From positions 1-64,000 of the forward strand of contig DF237385.1 of NCBI GenBank assembly GCA_000708835.1: a DNA stretch of 64,000 nt, given 5' to 3'. Shown piece after piece: positions 46,201 to 58,368 of the stretch (its first letter is position 1; each line of letters begins with the position of its first letter). The position numbers and the translations under genes are program-made. The DNA comes from Klebsormidium nitens (taxonomy: Eukaryota; Streptophyta; Klebsormidiophyceae; Klebsormidiales; Klebsormidiaceae). Below the pieces are notes generated by a model. The model was not told the DNA's origin. It made no database searches and saw only the letters and a list, made by a program, of their open reading frames with translations.

Positions 46201-47567
46201 AAAGGCCACGCTTCCGTGTAAATCATAAACAGTTCCGTAGAGTAACGCGAGGAGTTTCTTTATGCAGCCCCTCGGAGATACAGAGACGCTCCTCTGCCTC
46301 GCGACAGGGCACCCCCATTTGCTGCGGACCGCCCCATCCGACCGAACAGCATTCCCAACGTTGCGCCGAGGGAAGGGGACTGGATCTGCGCCAGCCCCGA
46401 GTGAGTAGCGCCCTTTGGTTTGTCGTACGATAGAGTGGACAGAAAGCTTGAGGAAGAACACGAAGAGAGAACAGGGATGGGTGGGATTATGAAGGGGGTT
46501 AGGGTGGGTGCGCGTACGCGTGGTGAGCGCATCAATATTGTAAGTAGATTTTTAGCCAGGCCGAGTGTTAGTTTGTTCGGCTCATTTTTCGTTGAGTTGA
46601 AACGATTTTTTGTTTCCCGGTCTTCTGCCCCGATCCCCTCGCTCCATTCAAGACTTATTGCGGGAGATTTTCTGGAGAGGCGTCTAATGCAGTCTTGATT
46701 CACGAACTCAGAAGACCGTTTCAGAAGGAAGGGACTCGGTCGACAACTTCCCGTCTTCGTGGTCCGTGTCTGATTACTTCTCAAAGTGCGCATGCAAACT
46801 TTGATCTTCTTTCTAAAACGATATTACGATGAGGCTTTCATCAAGAACCAAGGACCATTGAAGACGTTTGCGCCTCGTCGAAAGGCTTCCATCAGTGGGT
46901 CTTGTCACATGCTGTGGCTAAAGATCCCCTCTGTTTTGTGGTTGGACCGTTCCCACTTCCACCCACTCGGTTGATTCCATGCGGAAAGCGCCCGTATCGC
47001 CCTTCATGAAACCCTTTCACCCGTTTACAAATTTACCCCCCTTTCTTTCAGCGTCTCTGTTCGCAAAGGCGCTGATACTGTCGTCTGGCTCCGGATAGCC
47101 AGACTCGTACCTACATCATATCTATTTTCTGATCATGACAACCCTTTCTCAGTTGCTGACTTCTCCCCCCGCTTGTTGCCAGCTGCGGCAATCTCAACTT
47201 TGCCCGTCGCACGACCTGCCACAAGTGCGACCGGCCGCGACCTTTCCCGGGCCCCGCCCCCCTTCTCGGACGGGGGATCCCCCCCGTCCGACCCTTCCTC
47301 GTCATGCCCGCGGGCGTCGGACGTGGTTTCGGCGCACCCCCCCCTTATCTGATGGGCTCTTTACCCCCCCCTGTGGGGCTTTCTCGGGGGCCCCCGTTTG
47401 CGTCCAGGGGAAGGTCGCCCCCGCCACGGGATAGGGGGTATTCTAGCGATCGAGGGCATGAGGATAGATATCGAGTTGAAAGGGGGGTACGAGAGAGCAG
47501 TCCGCGGAGTCGTGTTGAGAGGGGGGGGAGGGATGAGCGGCGAGATCGGAGAGAGCGGCCTTATTGA
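43250..47567 (+). CDS. RRM plus RanBP2-type zinc-finger RNA-binding protein (FUS/TAF15-like)
   Basis: Six exons join in phase to 399 residues: 43250-43553, 44310-44410, 44751-44871, 45303-45458, 46268-46400 and 47183-47567. The N-terminus is Arg/Ser-rich (SRYRSRSPPRR). An RRM spans exons 2-4, with DTVLISNLPDDITVRDI as RNP2 and first helix and GYELLGRKIRVSRP as its last strand. The RNP1 strand is atypical (LVRIF). A proline-rich linker leads to a RanBP2-type finger split between exons 5 and 6: DWICASPDCGNLNF then CHKC, matching W-x-C-x4-C-x3-N-x6-C-x2-C spacing. The tail is Gly/Arg/Asp-rich (DRGYSSDRGHEDRYR and repeated RGGRDERRDRR-type runs). Proteins of this shape bind RNA and act in transcription and splicing. 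The intron after exon 4 carries a duplicated donor region. Confidence 0.9.
43826..43932. repeat. Two-copy tandem repeat in intron 1 of the FUS/TAF15-like gene
   Basis: TTACCGTTGCTCAATTGGA and CCCAGCAGTA at 43828-43870 recur as TTACCGTCGCTCGATTGGA and CCCAGCAGTA about 66 bases later. Purely intronic. Confidence 0.8.
45560..45600 (+). repeat. Decoy copy of the exon 4 tail and donor in the FUS/TAF15-like gene
   Basis: GCTCGGGGCAGGTCGCCGCC plus AGCCCCTG and a GTGAG donor occurs at the real exon end (45458) and again ending at 45596, an offset of 138. The core matches exactly over about 30 bases. The intron head that follows is also duplicated (TAGAGGGCTGGCCA at about 45516 and 45656). Using the second donor would add an intron-derived segment. 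Confidence 0.93.
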
Positions 47568-49551
47568 AGAACGTGCGTTGAGGAGGTGGGAGCTGTAAAA
47601 GCGACTTGGGGAACTACGTCGAAGGTGCTTAGAAGCAAGGTGTCCGTGTTTGGTATGCGTTATGAATCGCAGGTTCGTTTGCTAAAGGGAGACGAGTGTC
47701 GTTTCAACACAAGTCGAGAATGCTTTTCGACAGTCCGTGAAGTTATGAAAGCCATGCGCAACGCAAGTGCATGATGGTGTGCTTCGAACAAATGGCAATG
47801 GTCGGACAACGGTTGGCTTGCGGCCCACTTGTTGAACAACGAAATATTGATAATGCAGAGTAGAGTATGTCCGTGTTTGGAACGCCTAAATTGGTTGGCA
47901 AATCAGTCCAGACTAAATTCATTTCATTAGCCTGTCTCAACAATTGTTGTCGATGAAATAAGGGTCGTTACTACATATGGTGTACGGGTCGATGATTGTT
48001 TTGGCAGTTTACGGTTCCGTTCTGAAAATTACGCAAGTCTGAATCATTGGAGCGGTGGACTTGGAAGCTCAGACCAACTACTCACGTGAAGCATGCGAAA
48101 GACAGGGCACGTTCTGGCGAGACTGCAGTTGGGTTGACGTGGACTGCATGAAGAAGTTCGCGGAGAGCACCATGAAATGTGCAATGATTGACAACGGGTC
48201 TCGCAAGATTTCCAATGACTAGCTAGGCAGGTTAATCATGAGAGGAACTCAAAAAGACAAAGACGAGTATCATGTCGACCGGCTAATTTAGATCTATACC
48301 TGAGATCGAATCATGCATGGGATCTGCAATCGACCTTCAAAATTAGTTGCTAGAGCTTGCCTCCATGTATTGGCATGCGGACGCATGAAGATCATCCCAT
48401 ACATACCAAGCCCGGGCGATCCCGTCACATACAAGCGCATGGCTGGCAACCTGACTAGCCGCACGTGCATGCGCACATGCCAGGTCTGATCTATTGGACG
48501 ATCTCATGAGCTGATACAGTTTGAGAGCATATTCGATGTCCATCTGTGCGGGTACCGTACAATCGATGACCATCTATGCAAGTATACCGTACAAATGGCC
48601 GCAGTTCTATTCCTTGGTCTGAAAGCTCAATATAACAGTTGCATAATACTGGCCGGCATTATCGTCTGAAAAGCGCAACTTTTCCATGTATCTGTTGACT
48701 GTTATTATTTGATTGCCTTGTCTGGGTCGAGCTGGATCAAGCGACCCCCCAATGGATACAAACAAGCCTAAGAAAGCTTCGCTATAAAGTCAAGCTCTGC
48801 CTGGCTCTATCACTTCTGTACTTTCCACCAACGGATGCGTGCAGATGCACGTGACTACAGGTTACTAGATCTTACGCTCAATTATATCATCTTTACCACT
48901 ACCGGGTACTCCGCCCGCTTCACTTGGCTAGATAGACTTGTCAGGGGCAAAAGGCCAATGCCATGAAAGACCCCTTTGAAACATCGCTGGCGCTTACAAT
49001 ACATTTGACATCAAATTGGTTGCTACCGGATTATCCATTTGCTCTTTATACATACTCTACACTGATGGTAAGCAAAGGATATCCTGCTGGCCCCTCCGGC
49101 GCACAATCAGATGCTATACGCTATGCAATACTTCAATTCATGGCCTGCACAAGGAAGCAGCAGATGACTCAGTCCAGCACAAAGCAGAGGGCTCAAATAA
49201 CAAGATTCAGGACGAAATGGAGGTCTGAAAACAAAACAGCTGCTTGGACTTACGAATAATGTTCCCACTTATGTACTTCAGCTTGATTACAGACTATCAG
49301 AGGCTTAGCGAGCGGTCAGCTGATTTCAGACATGTTTATCACATAGTAAAAGGAGATGAACCACAACACATTGAAGATAGATTCTCTCTTTAACGTGGCA
49401 CATAAGCCACACATAACAAAATTCTTCACATGAGAATACATCTCAGGCAATAAGAATCCTTTGCAAATAACAATCCTTTGCACTTATGGACGATTAATCA
49501 GAGTGAACATAACCCCACTGCGCTTGACATTGAGACCCTCGATTCTCACCG
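47568..49551. other. Spacer
   Basis: 3' side of the FUS/TAF15-like gene. No supported exon. CATGCA and GATC words are dense at 48290-48560, as in the other spacers. Confidence 0.5.
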
Positions 49552-50416
49552 CTACTCCGATCTCAGACGCCTTGTCTCGCGCCTCGCCGCATCCATCTCG
49601 CTCCGCATCCGGACCGTTTCTTCCTCCAGCTCCGGACTGTTCTTCAGGTCCAAGATGAGAACTCTCCTGTGCCCTTCGTTGGCCCAAACCCGGAATGCCT
49701 GGATTATGAAGCTCAAGATCAGGACTGTGGCTAGCGCACCAGTGAAGTCTGGCATTGTTCAACGAGCGCCCTGTGTGAGTGTTCATATGGTATCTGAGCC
49801 AACTTCGCTCTCAGTGGACCTGTTACGCCGGCCGCTGCCGCTGCCGCTGCCTACATGGGACCCAAGGGCAGCCTACTGCATCTTGCTTGAAGTCTTATCA
49901 TTGCTTCAGGTGCTTCGAGCTGTCAGGTTGTACTCGGCTGTTTTGGAGGTTTCTCTCCTGATTCCCCAGCTCAGAATGTTGCAAAATTGAAGGGTCGCCG
50001 ACTGTCGCTACCCTGCATACTCCCTCACATCGTTTTCTGCTGGAGGGAGGCAATGTGGCTCCTGAGCTTGTTCTCTCTGAAGCTCGACCAGCCAGTCTTG
50101 AACCTGCGCTCTGTTGACTCCACAAATCAAGCGGTACCGCAGATTCAACCCCGGTCCACACCCACTGCTGCTTGCTTGAGACAAGCTTTTCAGCTCTGGT
50201 TCATGCCGAGCCAACCCAGAGCTCTGTCCTACATTGGAGTTCATGCTGGTCCCATCCTACACAGTAACCGGTGGCCCTGATCAACTCAAATGCTGGCGCC
50301 TTGAAGAAGTCTGCGAAGGAGGGGCACGGCTGCTTCACTGATTCCTTCAAGTAGGACGACCAAAGAGATTTGGAAGCCGAATCAGTATGGAGCTGGGCGC
50401 TTTGGAGCAGAGCCAA
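49552..50416 (-). CDS. Candidate gene ending in a membrane segment plus coiled coil
   Basis: The stretch 49755-49552 is open from an in-frame ATG (MPDFTGALATV) and also follows a possible acceptor (AATGCCAG). It encodes one hydrophobic segment (TGALATVLILSFIIQAFRV), then a charged helix (SPELEEETVRMRSEMDAARR) and a stop. Upstream, 50416-50270 reads ALLQSAQLHTDSASKSLWSS and SFADFFKAPAFELIRATG and looks coding. I could not connect the two with phase-consistent introns, and no family is recognised. It may be a small tail-anchored-type membrane protein or the last exon of a longer gene. Confidence 0.35.
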
Positions 50417-51960
50417 AAGCTGTAGGTCCTAAGCGCCAGCCAATCTGCTCTGTCCTGAATTGAACCGCTGCCGCCCCTGCTGCGCACAAAAGCCAAGAGC
50501 CCGTTTCTACTGCCCGTCTCGATTTGTGACACCCCGGTTAGCCCAGTCCCGAGCGATAAAGAAGGATGTGTTGCGCCCTTGATGTCAGCCCGGTATATAA
50601 ATAATGGCACACCGTGCGCTTTGTCCTGCATGCAGAATCGGATAATTAGAAGAGGTCTGGCTCGCCTGCTTGGTTGCCTCCCTTATTGACGTACATGTTC
50701 CAAAATGGTAAGGCATTTTTCTTCGTGATCCTATTGGTCGAAACCCTTACGGGGTTGACCGCGTTGACCGAGATCGAGACTTGAGCGACTAACCCCCCGA
50801 GTAACCCCAGCAGATTCCCTGCTGCGAGAACAAGAAATCCTTAACCCTATACTCAACCCTTCATCGAAAATTTTCCAAGGGGGAGGACATTCTAGTTTTT
50901 CTGGACATGCGCGCGGGCGCGCAACGCGCGCGCACGGTCAGAGCTGTCTAACAGGTACTGGTGCCTATTCTGCTGGTTGATTGATCTCTTTAGGTAAGCG
51001 CCCACACTCTACCCATCCGGAAAGCATCTAGTTGGCTTGTTAACTTTGAAAACCTCCTCCGCTTCCCGTGAATCGAATTCATTGGAAATTGTCGGTGAAG
51101 GGTCTAACTTTTATTATAGCAGCAAATTGATCTGACAGAGCTCCATTCGTCTGTCTAACTCGAAGGGTCGTTCGAATCATTCAGCTTCCGAAAAGACGTT
51201 GTACGGGCGTTCTTGTATTATCCTGTTAGGGAGACTTCGTAGTAGCTCGCACTCGAGCACACTCGAAGGGACGGTTCAAGGGGGGTTCAAGGTGCTCGGC
51301 AACAACCTTAATGCTTTAATGCTGGCTGTCTAAGCTGCCCAATAAGCCCAGCATTGGGATGCCGAGTCTCAATAAGACGAGGATGTTTGCTGCAGTTGAA
51401 ATCTCTCGACTTTTAATGACCAATGAATGTGCTTGCGGAATCAACAAGTGTCGGCGAATAGATGCAAGGCTTTGACAATTCTAACAATCCATGATGTCAG
51501 GGCCGTACTACGTTACAGCTGCAAGAGTATCATTTGAAAAGCTACAAATGCGATTACGGATAGCTGTCGATCCTTACTTAGTATTTAAGGATCATATGAT
51601 TCAGGAGAGATTTAACGACGAGGACTGGTGCTGCTGGCGTCCCTCTTTGCCAAAGCTTCGTTGCCACTAGCTCCGGTACTATTTGCAGCATGACGGCACA
51701 AAACAGGAGCGTTACTCATGTGATTGTTGTCAATCTCCGCGCCCTACTGGAAAGGACTTTCTTTATCTCAAGGTGCTAGCTTCGAGTGGAAGGACTTGAT
51801 CTTGGAGGCTTACGTAGAGGATCTTCGAACCGCATATTAGATAACCGCTCCTTCTTTGCAACGACTCGTTTGAATGGACGCGCGCTGAAAATTGCAGTGC
51901 TTGCAGTTTTACTCGCTAGTCGCAGGCGTTTGCACTCGCGTTAAACATTGACAACCTATT
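50417..51960. other. Spacer
   Basis: No exon is supported. A purine-pyrimidine alternating CG block lies at 50907-50936. A GTTGACC word is repeated around 50753-50770. Confidence 0.45.
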
Positions 51961-54900
51961 CTACCCTACAACATTCATCCGCAGAATGGAGGCAGTTGCC
52001 TTCGTTTTCGGACCCCGGCTTGGGATGAACGGCTTCGTCATCAGTTCCTTACTCTTCTGCAAAACCAAGTTTGGAGGAGGTTTTTGGGGTTGCGAGTACG
52101 CGGGGCAATCCAAAATGGAACACCAACCATCTCGCAACAAACGACGATCAGATTCTGTGAGGCTAACATGGTGAAGGTGCGAGAACGTTGACAGGTTCCA
52201 TGACTGTTACAGCTAAGATCCTCGAAGCTCGTCTGCGTATCTCACCAGCCTTTCTTCGCGCTGCTTGTTCCACTTTTCGGTTTCGGGGTCGGGAAGGTAT
52301 TCCGGATACTTTCCCAGCGGGTCCTGGGAGCGAAAACGATTGTGCAAGCTTCAATAATCATGAATAGCACATGCTTTGATCGCTGAGCTGGTCTGATGGA
52401 TGCAACGGGAATTCCAGGTCGGGAACTGTATGAGCCTCCGCTTTAGGCCTTCCTTCGGTCGTCACAGAACTTGGTCGTGAAACCCCAATTGACTATGATA
52501 ATCAAGACAACGCCCAGCAGAGCAGAAGGAGTCTTCCCGACGACTTCAGAAGGATTCTTCGTAGGGCACCTGATGGGATACCTGGAAATTGCTCTCGCGC
52601 TTACGCTTCCGGTCGATCTGAAAACCCCCCTTAATTACGTTGCAAGAGGGGGAAAATCAGAGGCGCGGCCTGCTCGTCCATGTTAGATTAAAAGCTGAGG
52701 GCTTATTCACCTTTGACGACTTCGCCGGCTTGAACGGTGCGAGGCCGGTCTCTGCTTTCGTCACTGGGGCCGGACCGAGCTCTGCCAGAAAATAGATGCA
52801 AATTAGCCCAATTCAGTTGACGAATACATGTACATGTCAGCGCCTTCTATCTTTTCAGAAAATCTAAGATGGTCATCTCTACGAACAGGGACTACCACGC
52901 GTTGCTCTCTTACTCCGATTCCTCTTCGCAAAATTAAACGCTGTAGTGGACAGCCAACTCTGCGGCTCGAAGTGATAAAACTGAAGAAAAATAAACGATA
53001 CGCCAAAAAAGTGGTAAGTTCCGACTGATACTACAAATCCTAAGCCAGAAAAATACCTGCTCCGCACCCCTACCCACCCCAACCCCCAAAGAAAATGTCG
53101 TTCTTATCTCGGCTTTATATCATCTTTCTTGACTTCGATATTGAATCCTGGGAAACCTTTGTCCCTCCTCTCAATCACATTGACAAAACCTCTCACTCGA
53201 TTCCCATTAGATATCTTAAACGAGAGGCGCAAACGGGGATGAACGTCATCTCACCTATGTGTTCGTATTCGTTGCCCATAACCGACTTCGGGTACGCGGC
53301 ACCCTTCCACTTGCCCACCCTGGCCGGGTAGAAGGGCTTCAGATCCGGTGCTTCCGCTTCGCCGGGCTTCTGCAGCGGAACCCGGCCGGAACGTCAGGTC
53401 AACGACGAGACCTGATCACGAGTCCGAAAGCAATCGACACAATCTGGGAGATCTGGATACAAAGGCAGAGCTGCGCAGACGACCTTCGAGGAATCTCTTG
53501 CACCGGGAAAGGTCTCACTCCGCACAAGGACTTGGATCGGGGATGGAAAGACAGAACGGCCGACATTCAACGTCATGCGGGAGGTGACAAAGTCTGCACT
53601 TACTGCGGGGCTAAGGGAATTGCACACGAAACGAAGGGCAACTTAGGAAACTGAAACCCAATGAGCGACAAAATAAGGAGCCCCACCTTTTTCAATGACC
53701 CCCTATCGACATATTCGTTCGGTACATAAGCATATTCCCCGACCACCCCCCCCACTTTGGCACGCTCGCTCAGAGTCACGCCGATGCAACCGAACGTTCC
53801 CTTCTTGGGCGGTGACGTGAAGAAGTTCCGGGGGGCCGTCTTGACGGCGCCCGCTCCCTTCTTCACCGTCGGCTGCTAGGCGGAACGGAACGGATCGAGA
53901 TCTGGGTTACTTGCTTTCGCGGCTGTTCATCTTCCGATCGGAAGCTTTCTTAACGGCCTTGGCGCTGAGAGGTTGCAGAAATACGAATCCGGCAAGCAAA
54001 TGTAATGTTAGTTTGGGACACGAAGAGCAGCAACTATGTTCGCGTGAAAGAGCATGTTCTAACAAGCTCAAACAGACAGGTCCTGCCAATCCATAGCAGG
54101 CGCGCTACAGGCGTGCAAATCACTTCCCGTTCTATTGCAGCTTGCTTTTCCAAGAATTTGACTGCTCAATCAGCTCGAAAAAATCACGTTCACTTCATGA
54201 CGTGAACGGGTCTCACTGCTTTCGTTGGCTTGGGAGACTTAGAATGGGGTTCAAGCACTTGCCTGTGCTGCATCGGGGTTCACTTCTGGTTCGTACGCCA
54301 ACTTTGGTCCGAAGCATCCATCCCAGGAACTTGTCCCCACCCTACACGATAATGCAGACCGCATCTTGAGTCGTATGCTTAGCGTAAGGCTTGTAAGGGA
54401 CAAGACACTCGATTCTGCTTAAGCGCCCCAAAGTTGGACTTAATCTGTCAAGCTTCAGGATGAAAAACGGATTCACTGGTCTCCTCTCGAACTGAAAACC
54501 ATCACTGTCCACGTTCTGACCAAGTTTTGGATTCTCATCCGTTTCTCTCAAGGTAGCTAATCTGGCTGAGACTAAAGACCGCACTCAAAGCCGCAAGACG
54601 ATCGTGCTTTCATGCTTCACTGTGAGCACCCAAAGAAGCAAAGGCTTGAGTTCTGGGTAATGTTCGACCGATCACTGGAGACCTTTCAAATCACGTTGTC
54701 GACTCACCCGGTTTTGCGCCCGCTATTCCGCTTGAACGGCTTCTCGCTGAGGTTCAGCTTTTGCGACGCAGCAAGCCGCTCTCGTCGGCTCTTGGACAGG
54801 TCTTCGTATGGGACCGTCTGTCGAGAGGGCCGACGTTAAAGTTTGTCAACAACTTGCAGAGGTAGCTCGACGAGAATCTCCCGGAGCATTTTCGCAGCCA

Positions 54901-56016
54901 CCGGGGATGAGTGCTCAAGAGGACACCGGTTTCAGAAGGCAACTTTTTGTACCTAGTGCGATCGAATACCAGCGCACATCGACGATCTACGTTGAGCACC
55001 TGAAGGTTCTTCAAAAGTTCGTTGAACCGTTCGAACAGCCCTTGGTAGGTTCCTGCTGCAGCTGCCAACCTTACGCAACCAGCGACTGCCGTTCCTTTAA
55101 CGTCTATCCTGTAAGGCGTCAGCAGGAAATGAGCTACGTGCGCTCACTAAACTCGATGCTTCGCTTCCAGTTGAAACGCTGAAATTCTTTAGTTGGCGAA
55201 CAGGATCCTGAACAAGGCAGACCGGGTTTGATCCGACCATTTTGATCGATCGCGAGTGACTGTCAGACTCACCTCACAGAGCGGTTTGATTTTGTCGAAG
55301 GTCGCATCTGCAAGCTTGCCCGACCTTGTGATTGTGGTGGAGAAGTTCTTGCCTGAGATGCGTGGATCTGGCTCTGCAGAACGGAACCGCAACACTCCAT
55401 TTGATATGCTTTTCGTGATTCGTGTCTTGAGTCAACGCCTGCGAGCTGAAATGCTTTGGAGGAGGTTATGAAGAGCTCCATCTCGCAAGGGCAATGGCAA
55501 GGCTGAGACAAGCCACAATGCCCTTCCATATCAAGAGATTGAGCAATTTGTAGTGCTGATCTTGCCAGGTTACCAGTCACAGACGCAGTCGAGATTGACA
55601 ATTCCAAGTGCCAGCTGTCAACTGTCCCAACGTCAGCCACATCAGAGTTGGCACTCCCAACTCTTTCCTACCTTTTCGCTATAGACCTTTTGGACTTGCT
55701 TGGCTTTACATCCTATTAGACTTGCAATGGTAGTCACCTTCGTGTCTAGGAAGAACCATCCATGTTTCATCATGCTCTGCCAAGTGCAGGAGAGCTTGAG
55801 CTTCTTCTCTGCAGCTATTTTAACAGTTTTTGAAGCGAAAATGTCTAGCAGCTTGAGTTCTATCAAGATGATTACAGTTTCTGACAAAATAACCCTGATT
55901 GCATAGGGCTTAGCCCGTCCCTAAGCTCGTCTGCATGCAAGCGTACCGTGCTTCTGGTGATTCTCATCTCCTAGTGTTATGTACTCCTCGCTGAAGTGTC
56001 CGTATTTGTTCGTCAT
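51961..56016 (-). CDS. CFAP96: CFAP96-like (C4orf47/UPF0602) cilium-associated protein
   Basis: Eleven exons join in phase to 303 residues, close to the 309 of the human protein: 56016-55947, 55307-55273, 55178-55148, 55061-55000, 54817-54708, 54341-54284, 53872-53687, 53369-53255, 52781-52711, 52323-52246 and 52056-51961. The start, YGHFSEEYITLGDE, parallels the LFSEMEYITVGD start of animal CFAP96. The middle carries SKSRRERLAASQKLNLSEK, FFTSPPKKGTFG and EYAYVPNEY. The C-terminal half has FKPAKSSK, GKYPEYLPDP and KPFIPSRGPKTKATASILRM, in family order. Family members are small basic proteins tied to cilia, flagella and centrosomes. This implies a flagellate stage such as zoospores. The third exon (10 residues) and the choice between acceptors at 55061 and 55055 are least certain. 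Confidence 0.85.
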
Positions 56017-58368
56017 CTTTGCAGCGCAAGTAAATGTCCAGCCTCTCTGCCTAGGTCCGCCCCGGCCTTCCCCTCGATCGAATCCCCTCAATGAATCCTG
56101 TGTGCTTCGTGACTCGACTTGATGCTTGCCAGACTCTGAGCTTTGGCCAGACTTACGCGACACAGCAAGTATTGAGGCCTGTTAATGCCCTAAGACGAAA
56201 GTGGTCTTTCCTCTGCAGACTGCAATGCTGGATGCTCTGTTCATGCACGTACGTCCTGAATGACCTTGTTTGGACTGTCACGACTTCGCTCATGAGCGGC
56301 CTACGTCTTTTCTTCCGTCATTACACGACACGGACAGCAATGACAACTCGTTTTAAATGACACCATTGTTGTTGCTCTACAACCGATTGGTGCCTTAGAG
56401 TAGCATCACTTGCAGCTTGACTTGCAGGCAGTGCATTGAAGGATCCATAGGAGCCATTGCAACATTCACACCAGGCTGCAAAAACTTCTGAGGATCGGTC
56501 ACATTGCTGGCAATGCTGCCGCTGGAGATGCAGTCAACGCAGACATGATCCTACCACCAGATCTAGAGTTGAAGTTACCGTAGCCACCGTGACAATGCAA
56601 GCTGTGGGTTCACAGAAGAATCTGAAGAATCTGTCGACGGCCTAGCTTACACAATCTGTCAGATGAGTGGTTACCAACGTGAGGTAACAAGCTGAAATCT
56701 CTCGTAGGCGAAGCAGGCTTGGAATCCTTCTAGGTAGTACTGCGAAGGCAGAACTTAGCCCACTGCATATTCACACTAAGCGCGCTCAGGCGCGCCGCGT
56801 GTATGCCGTGCTCACTGCGCTGGCCCAATTGCATTCCGGCACTTACCAAGTACACATTTCGAGTACACGAGGTACTTACACTGCGTACGCTGACTGACGT
56901 GCGATCGCCGTAACGGGCCCTGGAGGTCCGGGCTTACGTTACACAATCACTTTGATATGCGCGCGCGAAACATTTTTAGCCGTTGGTTGACGCGAGGGTC
57001 GAGAGTGACGATCATCCATAAAATTCAGAATTGAACGCGTTGACCCAGTGATTCGCCTGTAGCGCTCTCCAGCCTGGGGCGGAGGGATTGATTTCTGATC
57101 TGCAATGTGCTGCAATGCGCCAGTGCGCGGCGCGCCCCTGCGACCGCACTCAGGCTTGCCGAAGCATGGAAATAATGGCAAAACTTGATTAGTGCTAGCA
57201 GACCAATGTACCATGCAAGGAATGCACTGACAGCAATGCTGCGATGCGTGGACACCGTGCACAGGTGATAGCAGTCAAGCACTGCAGCATTAGACCTATG
57301 TCAGACAGTTGCATGGTTGTGTGGCGGAACTCTGTGTAGGCTGGCGCAAAGTGCTACATGTGAATTGAAAGACCAGGTTTCGGTGGATGACAGCGCGGCG
57401 TTCACCGAATGCCCTCTAGGTAGACAAAGGCAGGTGCTGTGCGCTGTCAGCATTACAAAAACGCATTGAGGAAGGCTTTGGCAGCAGTTTTTGCACCGGG
57501 CCGCGTGCCCTCCCGAGGTACGAAACAAACATTTGAGTGAAAGTGATGCTTTTGTTTGTATGCTGTTGGCTTCACGAGCAAAGGTCTCATCTCTTTTTTT
57601 ATATTTCAAGTTGAAGCCCCATCGATAAACCGTAGAACGACGTGGATGGCATGTCGTTCAGTTGCCAATGAAAGGGAGAAAGCTGACAAAACTGACTTTG
57701 TTCCTGGTAGGCTCAATTGAGTTTCTTGAAACAATTCGCACATTCGCTCAGAATATTTTCAGCAACTGGCACAGAAGATCGACTTACAAAGTCAACAGAA
57801 GGTGGTCAAGAAAAGCTCTAAGCAATTCTCTACTTCTGCTTTGCAAGCAGCATGTTGTTTCAGAGGATCTCAATGTCTTCCTTCAGATGTCAGACTCTGG
57901 AATATGTTGTCACAGCCTGTTTCTGACAGTCAAAGACTTCTTGTAGAAGGAAAGTGGATATGAGCGATTGTCAACTAATTGATAGAACTCTTAACCTGCC
58001 AAGCTGCTCGGCGCACGCCCAAGCAACGCAAATCCAATGATCACTTTGACTAGCTCTCACGAATCTCCCCGTTCAGTGACAATACCAAGAAAGGGGAAAT
58101 TAGGTTCCAGTGAACAGACTGCCCACAGCTCCTTTAAGGCCTTCTCTCACAATATGATAGCAGGTATCCTTGTCTTGGATCTTCTTTCTGTCTGCTGGAA
58201 CCAATCTTCTTTTCAATGTTTGTCTTTCTCTTCTTCGTTTCATTCTCTCCGTCCCATAAATCTCTATGTCAAAAGTACTGGCTCCTTTTTACTTCCATAT
58301 CAACCTCATCAAAGATCATGACGACAGATGACGACATATGAAGACACTTTTGGCTCACAGGCAACACA
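56017..58368. other. Divergent intergenic region between CFAP96 and ORP genes
   Basis: It should contain both promoters. A CAG acceptor at 58358-58360, eight bases before the ORP start codon, suggests that the ORP 5' leader is spliced. Several short ORFs (such as 57662-57946) have no family resemblance. A GCGCGC-rich patch lies at about 56777-56800. Confidence 0.45.

Noticed and set aside
53907-54089. Sixty-codon minus-strand frame ending KKASDRKMNSRESK as an exon of CFAP96
   Set aside because: The exons at 54341-54284 and 53872-53687 join in phase without it and match the family, while this frame would not.
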